A DNA stretch of 33,034 nucleotides from assembly GCA_965661575.1 (NCBI GenBank), contig CBFIEJ010000023.1, forward strand, positions 1-33,034. The letters are read 5' to 3'. Positions 1 to 9,700 of this stretch are shown piece after piece. The DNA is from UA16 sp965661575 (GTDB taxonomy: Bacteria > Bacteroidota > Bacteroidia > Flavobacteriales_D > Sanyastnellaceae). A program made the translations under genes and the position numbers. The number at the start of each line of letters is the position of its first letter. The stretch's first letter is position 1. The notes beneath the pieces were generated by a model that was not told the DNA's origin, ran no database searches, and worked only from the letters and a program-made list of their open reading frames with translations.

Positions 1-2339
1 ACAGGGGCTTTGAATTCCACAATGTTTTGGCTGCTTGTATCGACGGGACTCACCGCCTGAGGAGCAATGGAATCGAGCGGAAAGCTCAGAATGCTTCGTG
101 CAAATGTTGCTGCTACCAAACGACCGGCAATGGTGTCTGCTGCCAAATCATAAACAGGAATCACCGGCAACGATCCGATGGGCTCCCACTGCTGTCCCCA
201 ATTCGAGGTTGCAAAGACGCCAGCGTCTGTTGCGATTGTCCATATGCTGTCGTTGAGGGGGAGAATTTGATTGACGGGATGAACGGGGAGATCTCCTTGG
301 ATGGATTGCCAGGGTTCCCCAATTGCCGCTCTGAACACGTAAGGCTCATAGTCCGCGTTTCGGTATCCGCTGACGGTGCAGAACATTGAATCCGGGTGAT
401 GGGGATCGAATTCAATGTCAGTTACAAATTGTCCGGGTAGACCGCTTTCCATGAGATCCCAGTTGTCACCACCATCTTGCGTAATCCAGATGTGACCATC
501 GGTGGTGCCTGCAGCGATTTGATTGTCGTTGAAGGTCGAACCTGCGACGACACTGACACACCGATAGGATAAGCCTGGAGATGTGTTCTCTGTGAGGTCG
601 GGACTGATGGCTTCCCAAAATCCTTCGGGAGCGTTATTCATCCTGTAGACTCGTTGTGTACCCGTGAGCATCATGTCAGGGTTTGCTGGATGATAGGCGA
701 GGGGAGCATCCCACCAGACGCGGTCTTCGGGATCAATGCCATTCACGAAGTCGTTCCAAACTGGTTCTTGTTCGGGACCGGTCATGCTGTACCTCCAATT
801 CCCCCATTGGTAACCGGCATAGCGGAGCATTGAATTCTGTGGATGATAAATGGACGTGAATCCGTCTCCGCCGAGGTCACGAGTCCATGCATTGGGCGCG
901 AGGTATGAACCCGTTGTGGTTCCGTTGTCCTGAGCTCCGGCGGTATACACACCTGGATTGTGTGGGTTCGCGGTGACACGGTAAAATTGAGAAACGGGAA
1001 TGTCTTCGATGTCAATCCAAGAAAGGCCATGGTCATCGGTGCGGTACAGTCCACCGTCGGTAGCCAAAACACATGACTCAGGTCCAATCCACTGCAAGTC
1101 GTGTTTGTCCGCGTGTACTTCATAAGTCCACCATTCGGGTCCCATTAAACTCCAATTGATCCCTCCATCCATTGAGTTCCAGAGGTTCACTCCTAGAATT
1201 GAAATGTCCTCATCATTGAAAGGGTTGATGCGGATTTTAGAAAAGTACCAACCGAAGCCACCCAACGCATTTTCGGGAATGTTGAGTTCGGGTATCACGG
1301 AATCCCATGTGATGCCTTCGTCTTGGGTGCGATAAATGTTATCCAGTTGGCTGTCCTGTCCCACGACCAAGGCATAGACACCAGAATAGGAAGCGGCGAA
1401 TCCGATTCGCCCGCGCTCTCCCTCTCCCCACGGATTGTCCAGTTGCGTCCATGTTTCACCCGCATCGATGGACTTCCAAATTCGCGAGTGTTGCCCCCAA
1501 ACAATGCTTTGGGTTGAGGTTCGCGTTCGTTGCCAAGCACTGGCAAAGATTGCACCTGTGTTCGGGTCGACGATCATATCCGTGATACCCGCCGAATCAC
1601 TGGGCAATAAAACTTGTTCCCATTCGAGCCCATTGTTCAGGCTTCTGTAAAGTCCGCGGTTTGGACCTGGAATTGCGGGATTGCCCATAGCGCCAGCGAG
1701 AAGGGCTGGAGTGTCTCCATCGAGGTAGAGCAATTTGCTGATGATGCCCACGGAGTCGAGTCCCGCCAACTCCCATGACGCACCGCCATCCAAAGAGCGG
1801 AAAACACCAGCGCCAATGCGAGGAAAGCTGCTGATCTGAGGGTCGCCGCTGGCTAAGAATATCCGCTCTGGATTTTCGGGATGAAACACCAAGTCCCCTG
1901 AGGACATCACAGGCAAATCGTCCGTTAAGCAAATCCAGTCATCATCACCAGGAGTCATCCACAACCCACCTGTGCTGCTGCCAGCATAAAATCGAAAGGG
2001 CTCTGACGGATGCTGTTGAATGAAATTGAAACGCCCCCCGATGTTGGATGGTCCCTCGAGGCGCCATTCGCCTTCAATCTGACGTGTTGTCGCGTTGGAT
2101 GAATGATCGTGAAGCCAACGATCCATGACTTTCCACTTTCGGCTCGCTTCATGAGCATCCCAAGTCTGATCTGGGTAGGACCATTTCCATGCTTCAGCAA
2201 GGGAGGGACGCATTTTTTTGTGCACGCTCTTCTCGATCTCGTTGTCCTGCTCACTCGATGGTGAAGGGGAAAAGATGAGCATTGCAACAATGGCCGTCAT
2301 GCACGCAGATAGACCGATCCAGCCTGGACTTTTATTCAT
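1..2339 (-). CDS. Secreted BNR/sortilin-like repeat protein, 3' end cut by window
   Basis: The reading frame is open from an ATG at 2337-2339 to the left edge, giving about 779 visible residues; the C-terminus lies outside the window. The N-terminus has a hydrophobic signal segment (GLSACMTAIVAMLIFSPSPS) and then a charged region. At least eight Asp-box/BNR-type motifs follow, for example RSLDGGASW, KSIDAGETW, NSMDGGINW, RTDDHGLSW and TQDGGDNW, which indicates one or more beta-propellers of the sialidase/VPS10-sortilin class. The last visible part, with VAATFARS, resembles the propeller end that in Bacteroidota normally precedes a T9SS tail. Such proteins are usually exported or cell-surface; the substrate cannot be read here, and no sialidase active site was identified. 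It starts 16 bp after the upstream IgGFc-like gene, so it is probably the last gene seen of that operon. Short open frames on both strands across this stretch are shadows. Confidence 0.85.
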   Translation of the reverse strand, partial: MNKSPGWIGLSACMTAIVAMLIFSPSPSSEQDNEIEKSVHKKMRPSLAEAWKWSYPDQTWDAHEASRKWKVMDRWLHDHSSNATTRQIEGEWRLEGPSNIGGRFNFIQQHPSEPFRFYAGSSTGGLWMTPGDDDWICLTDDLPVMSSGDLVFHPENPERIFLASGDPQISSFPRIGAGVFRSLDGGASWELAGLDSVGIISKLLYLDGDTPALLAGAMGNPAIPGPNRGLYRSLNNGLEWEQVLLPSDSAGITDMIVDPNTGAIFASAWQRTRTSTQSIVWGQHSRIWKSIDAGETWTQLDNPWGEGERGRIGFAASYSGVYALVVGQDSQLDNIYRTQDEGITWDSVIPELNIPENALGGFGWYFSKIRINPFNDEDISILGVNLWNSMDGGINWSLMGPEWWTYEVHADKHDLQWIGPESCVLATDGGLYRTDDHGLSWIDIEDIPVSQFYRVTANPHNPGVYTAGAQDNGTTTGSYLAPNAWTRDLGGDGFTSIYHPQNSMLRYAGYQWGNWRYSMTGPEQEPVWNDFVNGIDPEDRVWWDAPLAYHPANPDMMLTGTQRVYRMNNAPEGFWEAISPDLTENTSPGLSYRCVSVVAGSTFNDNQIAAGTTDGHIWITQDGGDNWDLMESGLPGQFVTDIEFDPHHPDSMFCTVSGYRNADYEPYVFRAAIGEPWQSIQGDLPVHPVNQILPLNDSIWTIATDAGVFATSNWGQQWEPIGSLPVIPVYDLAADTIAGRLVAATFARSILSFPLDSIAPQAVSPVDTSSQNIVEFKAP

Positions 2340-2355
2340 GGTGGCAAGCTAAGAA

Positions 2356-5300
2356 TTATCGAATCAGCGCAATGGAGCCCTCGAGGCTGCGCACCTCATA
2401 ATCATCCCCTCGTAGCACTGCGCGATAGAAGTAGATGCCATTTTCTGCGTAATGGGTTCCTCCATTGACGTCTCCAACCCAGAATTCGTCTTGGTCGCTG
2501 CTTTCGAATACGGATTTCCCCCAACGGTCAAATATGTACAACTCGAAAGATTTTACGGCATCGCTGCAGACCATTCTCCATGCGTCATTGTTGCCATCTT
2601 GGTCGGGTGTGAACGCATTCGGTGCATAGGCGGTGATGCCTTCTTCAAGTACAATGGTCTGGCATTGAATGGCCTCGCAATTCAGCTCGTCAGTAACCTG
2701 AAGGCAAACGTCAAAGACATCTGTGCCGACTTCATTCAGTTGAACTTCGACTTCTGGACCATTGGGTGAAAATGCTTCAGCAATGTTCCACTCGTAAGCA
2801 TGATCGGAATTTATTTCCGTGGCTGTAAGGGACATGAATTCGTCGAACAAGCTTGGGTTCGCTGGATTGCTTTGGAATGTTGCTTCAGGCGCCGTATTGA
2901 GGCAAAGCAGGTCGGCGGATTGGGCAACATTGCTACAACCCGAATTGTCGGTGACGGTGTAACTCAATTCAAAGCAGCCTCCTTCGGAAATTTCAAACGT
3001 CGACTGATTACAGTCAAGATTCACGGAGCTGCCATTGCCGGTGTATGTCCACTGGCAATCCGTCAAGTCTGCATTCACGGGGGCGATGCAAGTGACGAGG
3101 GCAGGAGAACAGAATCCCTCGGATGAGTACTCGAAACTTGCTTCAGGCAAAGCCAAGATCGTGATGGACTGGGTCGAACTTGATCCACACGCGCCTGGAA
3201 TGGAGTAGATGACATCCAAGGGGCCAATACCGGCTTCATTGGCGTTGAAGCTGCCATCTGGGGACAAGCAGTTTCCGCACGAGGCCAACCATTCTCCACC
3301 CGAGACGTCAGCTATTAAATCAACGATTGGAGCATTGGCACACAAAGCAGCTGGGCTCGAAAAGTCGCTGCTGGTATTTGGTGTGACGGTAAAGGCACCG
3401 GAGGACGAAGCGGGGCATAGGCCGTCAATGGAATAAGTTACATTCCATGTGCCAACGCCGGAGACCGCCGTATTGAATAAGCCATTTTCATCGCTGCATG
3501 CTCCGCAATCAGTTTCCCAAAAACCTCCAGATTCGTTGGCCGCCATTTGAACGTCGCCTTGCCCTTCGCAACCGATGAAGTCATCAAAGTTGGAATCCGG
3601 AGTGGCAATGGCCTCGATCGTCGTCGAGGTTGTTGTCCCACACGGTCCGAGAGAACTGTAGAATATGTCCACATTGCTCGAAGCGGCAAATGCAGCATCA
3701 AAAGAGCCTTCAGGGGAAAGGCATTCGGGACAGTCGATGCTTGTCCATTCTCCGGCGTACGCATCATTGATCTCTAAAACGATTGGCGCGTCAGCGGAGC
3801 AAACAAAATCTGGTGCTGAAATTTCGAGAACAATTGGAGCAGCGATTTCCAACTCAATGGTTCCGTCAATCATAGGACACCCTGCGTTTGAACCACCCAA
3901 TGTGTACAGCCCAGCGTCGGTAATTTCAACGGGACTGAGACTCAAGTTTTCCGAATTGACTTCTGTGCCATTTGGCAACGTCCATACCCAATTGGCTCCT
4001 GGCACCACTTGATTTGCGCTGAGGACCAAATCCGAACCTTCACATGCCGACTCAAGAGGATTGGCAAATTCAATCGCGATTGTTTCGTTGACAACAACCT
4101 CAAAACTGGCTGCAGCAGACGCACATTCATTGGTGCTTATGATCAATTCAAAGGATCCGGCGTCATCCAAATCCGCGTTGGACCAAGACACCGTGCTGTC
4201 GGTGGCTATAACGGTTCCATCTTCGTTGAGCCACGTCCATTCATCGGCTGCGTTCAAGGAGGTCCATTCCCAATCGTCGCCTTCACACAAGTCTGCAATG
4301 GCGAGTATAGTAGGTGCTGGAGGCTGCTCATTGATCACCAATTCCAAGGTGTCCGGTAATATTTCGCATCCGTTCACTTCGCCTGAAACAACATACAGCC
4401 CGGTGTCGGCTAAGGTGATGGGACCAAACTCAATGGCATCACCTGAATCTAGAAATCCATTTGGACCTGCCCAATCGTAGGAGGCACCGAAGATTGGACT
4501 GCAAAATAATGCCGCCATTTCCCCTTCACAGAGGTTGTCATCTGTGATGAAAGTCTCGTGCTGAAATTGAGTGAACGCACTGAAATAACCGTATCGTGTG
4601 CCGGTGGTGGCTCCACCATTGATGATGCCGAGGTGGAATTTGGAGGAGCTGTTTTCCAACCTCGAGGCCGACTCGATGGGGATGAACTCGGTTCCTGTGA
4701 TGTTGGCGTACTTCCATTCTCCAGCTGTTCCGGGTACATCTGAGAACACTCCCGCACCAACATTGTCAGCCGATCCGTTGAGGGTGAAATCTCCCTCGCT
4801 TCCGGTTCGAACAATGATTTTCAGGCCAAAGAATTCGGGGGTGGATCGAACAAATGCGACTTCATTAGATCCGGTGCATGCCACAGGGGGGAGTACAGCT
4901 TGTCCCACTTCGCAGCCGAAGCCCGTGACGTGCAATGCAATCACTGGGGCGCTGGTTTCATAATAACCGACCGCTCCCGTCAAGTTGTGTCCGAATGATT
5001 CTCCAGCATTCAATACCAGCCCTGTGATTTCTATTCCGTTGACAGATAGGGTCGTACCGTCTGCTGTGGCAAGAAGGTAAACTTTATCTGGTCCACTCAA
5101 ATTTCCCTTGACAGCAATGTGTTCCTTACCTGCAAGGGCAGTGGGAATGATTTGGTCGCCTAGCATGTCTTGGCATACGCCATACTCGACGGAGTCGTCG
5201 CTGACGACTACGGAAATTGGCTTTGTGCTCGAAACCACGGTGCCCACAGGATGATCTGAACCGGTCGCAGAACTAGCACGCATTCCATAGGTTTCGCCTG

Positions 5301-6036
5301 CGTTGAGAATAAACGTAAAGGGGACACCTGCAAGGTGATTAGTTAGATTGGCAGTGGGAATCACAGTGACCTCGGTGTTGTCTTCTGAAGCGATGACATC
5401 GATGGCTGATTTTGATTGAGGATAGAAATTACTCAGATTGGTTTGAAAGGGCGTGAAGAAATTGGTTCCCATTGCCGCCTCGCCTTTGAGCGTAAAAATT
5501 TCAGTATTCAAAGGATGACTCACTTCGTAGTACGCGGTAATTGGGGTGCTTGAAACGATGTGAAGTCCACGTTGCAAGACTTGATTGCTGGGTTTGTTTT
5601 CAATGAGGCTGAGCCAAGTTGTGAGGTCCAAAGTTGCCGTTCCATTCGCGTTGATGGCGACGTTTTGACTTGGAAATGACGGATTGGCCGGTTGGTCGAC
5701 TGTGACACTCGCGGCCTCGTCCAGCGTGGAAAAACGCAATAGGATAGGGGCGTCACCGTGACCAGCCCAAACTTCAGGAGCAACAAACCAGAATTCAGTG
5801 TCCAATTGAGCACTGCTCTGAATGGGGTTGGCCAAAAGACTGATTGCGGTAAGAAGGACGAGTGCGTAGCTTCCCGAGACCGAAAAAGTCTTGTTTTCTT
5901 CTCGATGCCTAATCGGCTCAAGACGGCTTTCGATGCTGAAGAATGAAATGATGGGATTCAATGATGTGGGGAATGCTGATGCTTCCAAGTAACGCGAAAA
6001 ACCAACCGACCGTTGCATGGAATGAGTGGGTGTCAT
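2356..6036 (-). CDS. Giant IgGFc-binding-like surface protein with T9SS type B tail (paralogue 1)
   Basis: The longest frame gives 1226 residues. A signal peptide core (YALVLLTAISLLANPIQ) ends near residue 76 and is followed by DTEFWFVAPEVW, the hallmark start of the IgGFc-binding-protein N-terminal domain (about 79-490). Ig/PKD-like modules rich in paired Cys follow. Three repeats about 75 residues apart (near 768, 843 and 919) each carry GGxW...CxxC...GxF. The end, with NAFTPDQDGNNDAWR and IFDRWGKSVFES, is the gliding-motility-associated type B sorting domain, so the protein should leave the cell by T9SS and sit on the surface or be released. Function is probably adhesion or matrix binding, which is inferred. 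The start is uncertain: the ATG at 6036 overlaps blh by 119 bp, and an ATT at 5911-5913 just after the blh stop would give a normal signal peptide. It is paralogous to the protein at 6796-10188. Confidence 0.88.
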   Translation of the reverse strand: MTPTHSMQRSVGFSRYLEASAFPTSLNPIISFFSIESRLEPIRHREENKTFSVSGSYALVLLTAISLLANPIQSSAQLDTEFWFVAPEVWAGHGDAPILLRFSTLDEAASVTVDQPANPSFPSQNVAINANGTATLDLTTWLSLIENKPSNQVLQRGLHIVSSTPITAYYEVSHPLNTEIFTLKGEAAMGTNFFTPFQTNLSNFYPQSKSAIDVIASEDNTEVTVIPTANLTNHLAGVPFTFILNAGETYGMRASSATGSDHPVGTVVSSTKPISVVVSDDSVEYGVCQDMLGDQIIPTALAGKEHIAVKGNLSGPDKVYLLATADGTTLSVNGIEITGLVLNAGESFGHNLTGAVGYYETSAPVIALHVTGFGCEVGQAVLPPVACTGSNEVAFVRSTPEFFGLKIIVRTGSEGDFTLNGSADNVGAGVFSDVPGTAGEWKYANITGTEFIPIESASRLENSSSKFHLGIINGGATTGTRYGYFSAFTQFQHETFITDDNLCEGEMAALFCSPIFGASYDWAGPNGFLDSGDAIEFGPITLADTGLYVVSGEVNGCEILPDTLELVINEQPPAPTILAIADLCEGDDWEWTSLNAADEWTWLNEDGTVIATDSTVSWSNADLDDAGSFELIISTNECASAAASFEVVVNETIAIEFANPLESACEGSDLVLSANQVVPGANWVWTLPNGTEVNSENLSLSPVEITDAGLYTLGGSNAGCPMIDGTIELEIAAPIVLEISAPDFVCSADAPIVLEINDAYAGEWTSIDCPECLSPEGSFDAAFAASSNVDIFYSSLGPCGTTTSTTIEAIATPDSNFDDFIGCEGQGDVQMAANESGGFWETDCGACSDENGLFNTAVSGVGTWNVTYSIDGLCPASSSGAFTVTPNTSSDFSSPAALCANAPIVDLIADVSGGEWLASCGNCLSPDGSFNANEAGIGPLDVIYSIPGACGSSSTQSITILALPEASFEYSSEGFCSPALVTCIAPVNADLTDCQWTYTGNGSSVNLDCNQSTFEISEGGCFELSYTVTDNSGCSNVAQSADLLCLNTAPEATFQSNPANPSLFDEFMSLTATEINSDHAYEWNIAEAFSPNGPEVEVQLNEVGTDVFDVCLQVTDELNCEAIQCQTIVLEEGITAYAPNAFTPDQDGNNDAWRMVCSDAVKSFELYIFDRWGKSVFESSDQDEFWVGDVNGGTHYAENGIYFYRAVLRGDDYEVRSLEGSIALIR

Positions 6037-6799
6037 TGTCCCCGAACAAATATACGCCCAATGCGATGATACCCCATGCGCCCAGGTGAAATGGAGCTGC
6101 TTTTATCCAAAGGGAGCGACTGCTCATTTTCAATCCACTTTTGAGGTGCGACCATCCAGCCAGGCTGTGTTGTCCAACGAAGAAAAACATGAACGCGATG
6201 ATCACAGGCAAAAATGGAGAACACGCCAGGATCAGCAGGCTCAAAATCCAGGGCATGGACCGTTTCGATACTGCTATCCAAATCCCGATTCCCCAACCAA
6301 TCAATGTGCTGCTCTCAATCCAATGCGTTGCCTTCTGAACGAACGAAAGCAGCGAACCCGATACGCCGAGGGCAGATAGAATAGAGGCTACTTCGTCGAG
6401 ATGCCATCCGAGAATCATCATGAGTACAAAAATCCCCCACGCCCAACCACCTCTTTCAATGCCCCAGAGTTCAAAATCGGCTTGGCCAAAATGCCAAGCA
6501 CTGAGCCCGAGAAACACAATCAGCGTAACCGTCGGAATGAACCACCAGCCGAGCAATACGCACCCAATCGCGCAGATGTAAAGCGCCATGAATGAAATGG
6601 GATTGGCTTCAGCTTTCCGTGAAGTGTGCGTGAGAACGTCGAGCGCACCGTGTGGAATGCCCACGGCAATGAGCCCAACGAAAGCCAATGAACCACTGAC
6701 CCACCAAGAAAGCTCGGGATCGAAGGAGAAGCCGACTGCCGCAGCAATGGCGAGCGACAAGACAATCAATGAAATTTGGACGCTATTGAGTCTACTCAT
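5918..6799 (-). CDS. blh: Brp/Blh-family beta-carotene 15,15'-dioxygenase
   Basis: This 293-residue, mostly hydrophobic protein has about eight membrane segments. It carries the His motifs expected of the Brp/Blh family: GIPHGALDVLTH near residue 50, SAWHFGQADFE near 100, FFVGQHSLAGWSHL near 210 and SIPHIIESHH near the end. The family cleaves beta-carotene to two retinal molecules in the inner membrane, usually to supply a rhodopsin chromophore. The length fits the family. The ATG overlaps the stop of the upstream T9SS-B gene by four bases (ATGA), which implies translational coupling. The next gene downstream overlaps or starts within a few bases of its stop. No rhodopsin or carotenoid gene (crtB, crtI, crtY) is visible in the window, so the context does not explain it. 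The family assignment is firm; retinal production in this organism is inferred. Confidence 0.85.
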   Translation of the reverse strand: MSRLNSVQISLIVLSLAIAAAVGFSFDPELSWWVSGSLAFVGLIAVGIPHGALDVLTHTSRKAEANPISFMALYICAIGCVLLGWWFIPTVTLIVFLGLSAWHFGQADFELWGIERGGWAWGIFVLMMILGWHLDEVASILSALGVSGSLLSFVQKATHWIESSTLIGWGIGIWIAVSKRSMPWILSLLILACSPFLPVIIAFMFFFVGQHSLAGWSHLKSGLKMSSRSLWIKAAPFHLGAWGIIALGVYLFGDNDTHSFHATVGWFFALLGSISIPHIIESHHFILQHRKPS

Positions 6800-9700
6800 C
6801 TGATTAAAGTGAGGCTGCCTTTAAGCTCAATGGTGCCAGGTTCGGTATAAGTGCTGGATCCGTTTTCATCGATTATAGTTAGTTCACCTTCGGATCGATT
6901 GATTCTGATGACATAATAGTAAGTTCCATCGACAGCTTCATCGGGAGTGGGCAACCATCCCGCTGAATTGCCAAAATCTTGTGATTCAAAGACCACCTGT
7001 CCCCAGCGATTGTATATCGCACAGGTGCTGTTCGGGAAATAGGATAAGTCCGGCAAAGCGAACCGCTCATTGCTTCCGTCTTGATTTGGCGAGAACACAT
7101 TTGGTACAAGCAAGTCGCACAGCACGGTTTCCACATCAAAATTCCCTGAAGCCTCCAAAAGGCAGGGTGCTCCAGTGGTAAGGTAAACGCTGTAGGCACC
7201 GTCATCCGCAGCTACGATCGCTGGTCCCTCTCCAAAATAAGTGGTGTTTCCGTCGGAATCAGTGAAGTTCCAAGAAGCTGAATAGGCTGAATCGAACTGC
7301 GGCAAGTTCAAAAGCGGATTCATCTCTGGACAGCGTTCAACGCTTATATTTTCAAAGGTTTCAATTATTTCTTCAGGCAATGCGATTATGTCAAGCGCCC
7401 CACTAACCATTTCAGAAGGACATCCTTCAAATAGTGTGAATGCTTCGTAGATTCCGCTGGCCTCCATAGGCGCGGCGTCCATCGTGATGGAATTGCCATT
7501 CATGTTGCCCCAATACGGATGAAACCACTGCAAAACTCCAACGCTTTCCGGAGCTCCCCAGATTTCCCACGGTGTTCCTTCGCAGATTTGATCGAAACCG
7601 CCAATGTTGGGGGGTAGCGGTGTTGGGATGACTTCGAGCCACAAGGAGTCTGGCAACATCGGACAATTTCCAACAGTGCCGTTGACCGTATACCAACCTG
7701 TGGCTTGGACGTTGGTATTCTCAATATTCCATTCCGCTACCTCGGATGCAAATCCGTCCGCTCCGCTCCAGTTCCATTGAGTAAGGGCAGGACCAAATGC
7801 AAATGCTTCTGCCGATTCTCCCTCGCAAATCTGTATCGTTTCAACGGGCTCATTGAATGCGTCTAGAATCGTGAGTTCTTCGGGCGGTACAATGCCAAAG
7901 CTGAAGCCGAGCGGATCGGAATCACATCCGTTGAGGTTTGCCACTACAAAATAGTCTTGTTCATCGCTCCATTCTGTGCTAGGTATAATCCAAGGATTTC
8001 CTTCGCCGAAAATTTCTCCGTCAGCTGTATACCAGTTGAATTCGGCCTCGCTGTCATTCGAATAAGCAGTGAACGTTGCTTCGTTTTGCAGGCAAGCATC
8101 AGGTGCTATGACGTCAATAATTTCTGGGTTTTCTAAAACTTGAATGTAAACTGAATCTGGACCAAGTGGACAATTGTCTAATTCTCCATTGAGTGTATAC
8201 CAACCTGAATCATCAGGATCGAGATTGCTGAGCTGCACACCCGATAAATTACCGAGCGGTACATTCCCAGGACCTGTCCATTGATAGCTCGATCCCGCGG
8301 CTAATTCCGTTTCGATGATCACAGTGCTGCCGGCGCATACTGAATCTGGAACGGCAGCGATTTGAGCGAAGGATTCTGGAATGATATCGACATTGAAAAA
8401 ATCAGGCTCAGAGAGGCAGCCATGGTCGAGAATTGCAGCACTATACAACCCCGAATCAGACGCTTGGGTTGCTTCGATTTCGAGCATGAAGGAGCCATCG
8501 ATCTCTCCGCTTGGTCCAGTCCATTCGTAAGAAAAAGGGCCAGCGCTATCCGCAGTGAGGATCAATGATTCGCCTTCACAAAGCAGCGAGGTTCCTGAAA
8601 TTTCAGGAGCATCGGGAATGGCGTAGACGAGGAGGTACATCGAATCACTCAAGATTGGACATGAGCCGACGTATCCCGAAACAAAATACTCCCCTGCATC
8701 ATCGAACGAAGCGTTGCCGAGATCAATGGAACTGCCTTGCGCTGAAAAGTCACCAGGACCAGTCCAGTCGTAAGTGGCAAAATTCAATACGTTGGACGCC
8801 AACGTTACTGGATCTCCTTCGCAAACAGTATTGTCCTCAATTTGAATGGCATAGGCTGGTTGACCATAATTACTGAAGTAACCATAACGCGTTCCGGAGC
8901 TGGCTCCACCATTGATGATGCCAAGATGGAATTCTGTGCTTGAATTTGAAAGGCGAGATGCCTGAAGTTGAGGTACAAATGACGTCGCTGTGATGTTGGC
9001 ATATTTCCATCCGCCAGCTGTGCCAGGTACGTTGCTAAAATCCGAAGCTGTGATGAGATTGTCGTTACCGTTGAACTGAAAATCATCTTCTCCTCCGGCC
9101 TGCACCAAAATTTTCAAACCGATGAACTCATTCGTTGAGCGAACAAAAGCCACTTCTTGAGATCCGGTGCAAATGATTGACGGCAACAGCGCTCCGCCAA
9201 TCTCGCAACCAAATCCTGTCATGTGTAATGCATACACTGGAGCGCTGGCCTCATAATATGCGGCGTCTGCACTCAATGTGTGCGTATAAATTGAAGCCAA
9301 TGTGGTCAGGGTGCTGACTACGTTTCCGTTGAGGGAAATCGTCGTGTTGGGTTCGGTCGGGATGAAGAAAACCTTGTCAGGTCCGTTCAAATTTCCTTTC
9401 ACTGCGATGTATTCCGTTCCCACAATACTAACGGGGACAATTTGGTCGCCCATGATATCTGCGCATCCTCCATAAGGCGTGCCTGCAACGGAGTCATCGC
9501 TCATGGTAATGGCAATCGGTTTATTCGATGTTACGATTGTCCCGAAGGGATGTTGGCTTGCTAAGGTAGATGACGCTCTTCCACTCCACGTTTGGCCTTC
9601 ATTCAAAACGATGCTAAAGGTGATGTTGGGAGCGTGACCTTGAATCGGCTTTTTGGGTGTGATTTGAATGATGGTATTGTCCTCTGTGGCAACGATATCG

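Noticed and set aside
1..2339. Many short open frames on both strands that could suggest a gene-free or frameshifted region
   Set aside because: One minus-strand frame is open from the ATG at 2339 to the left edge with BNR motifs throughout; the rest are shadows.
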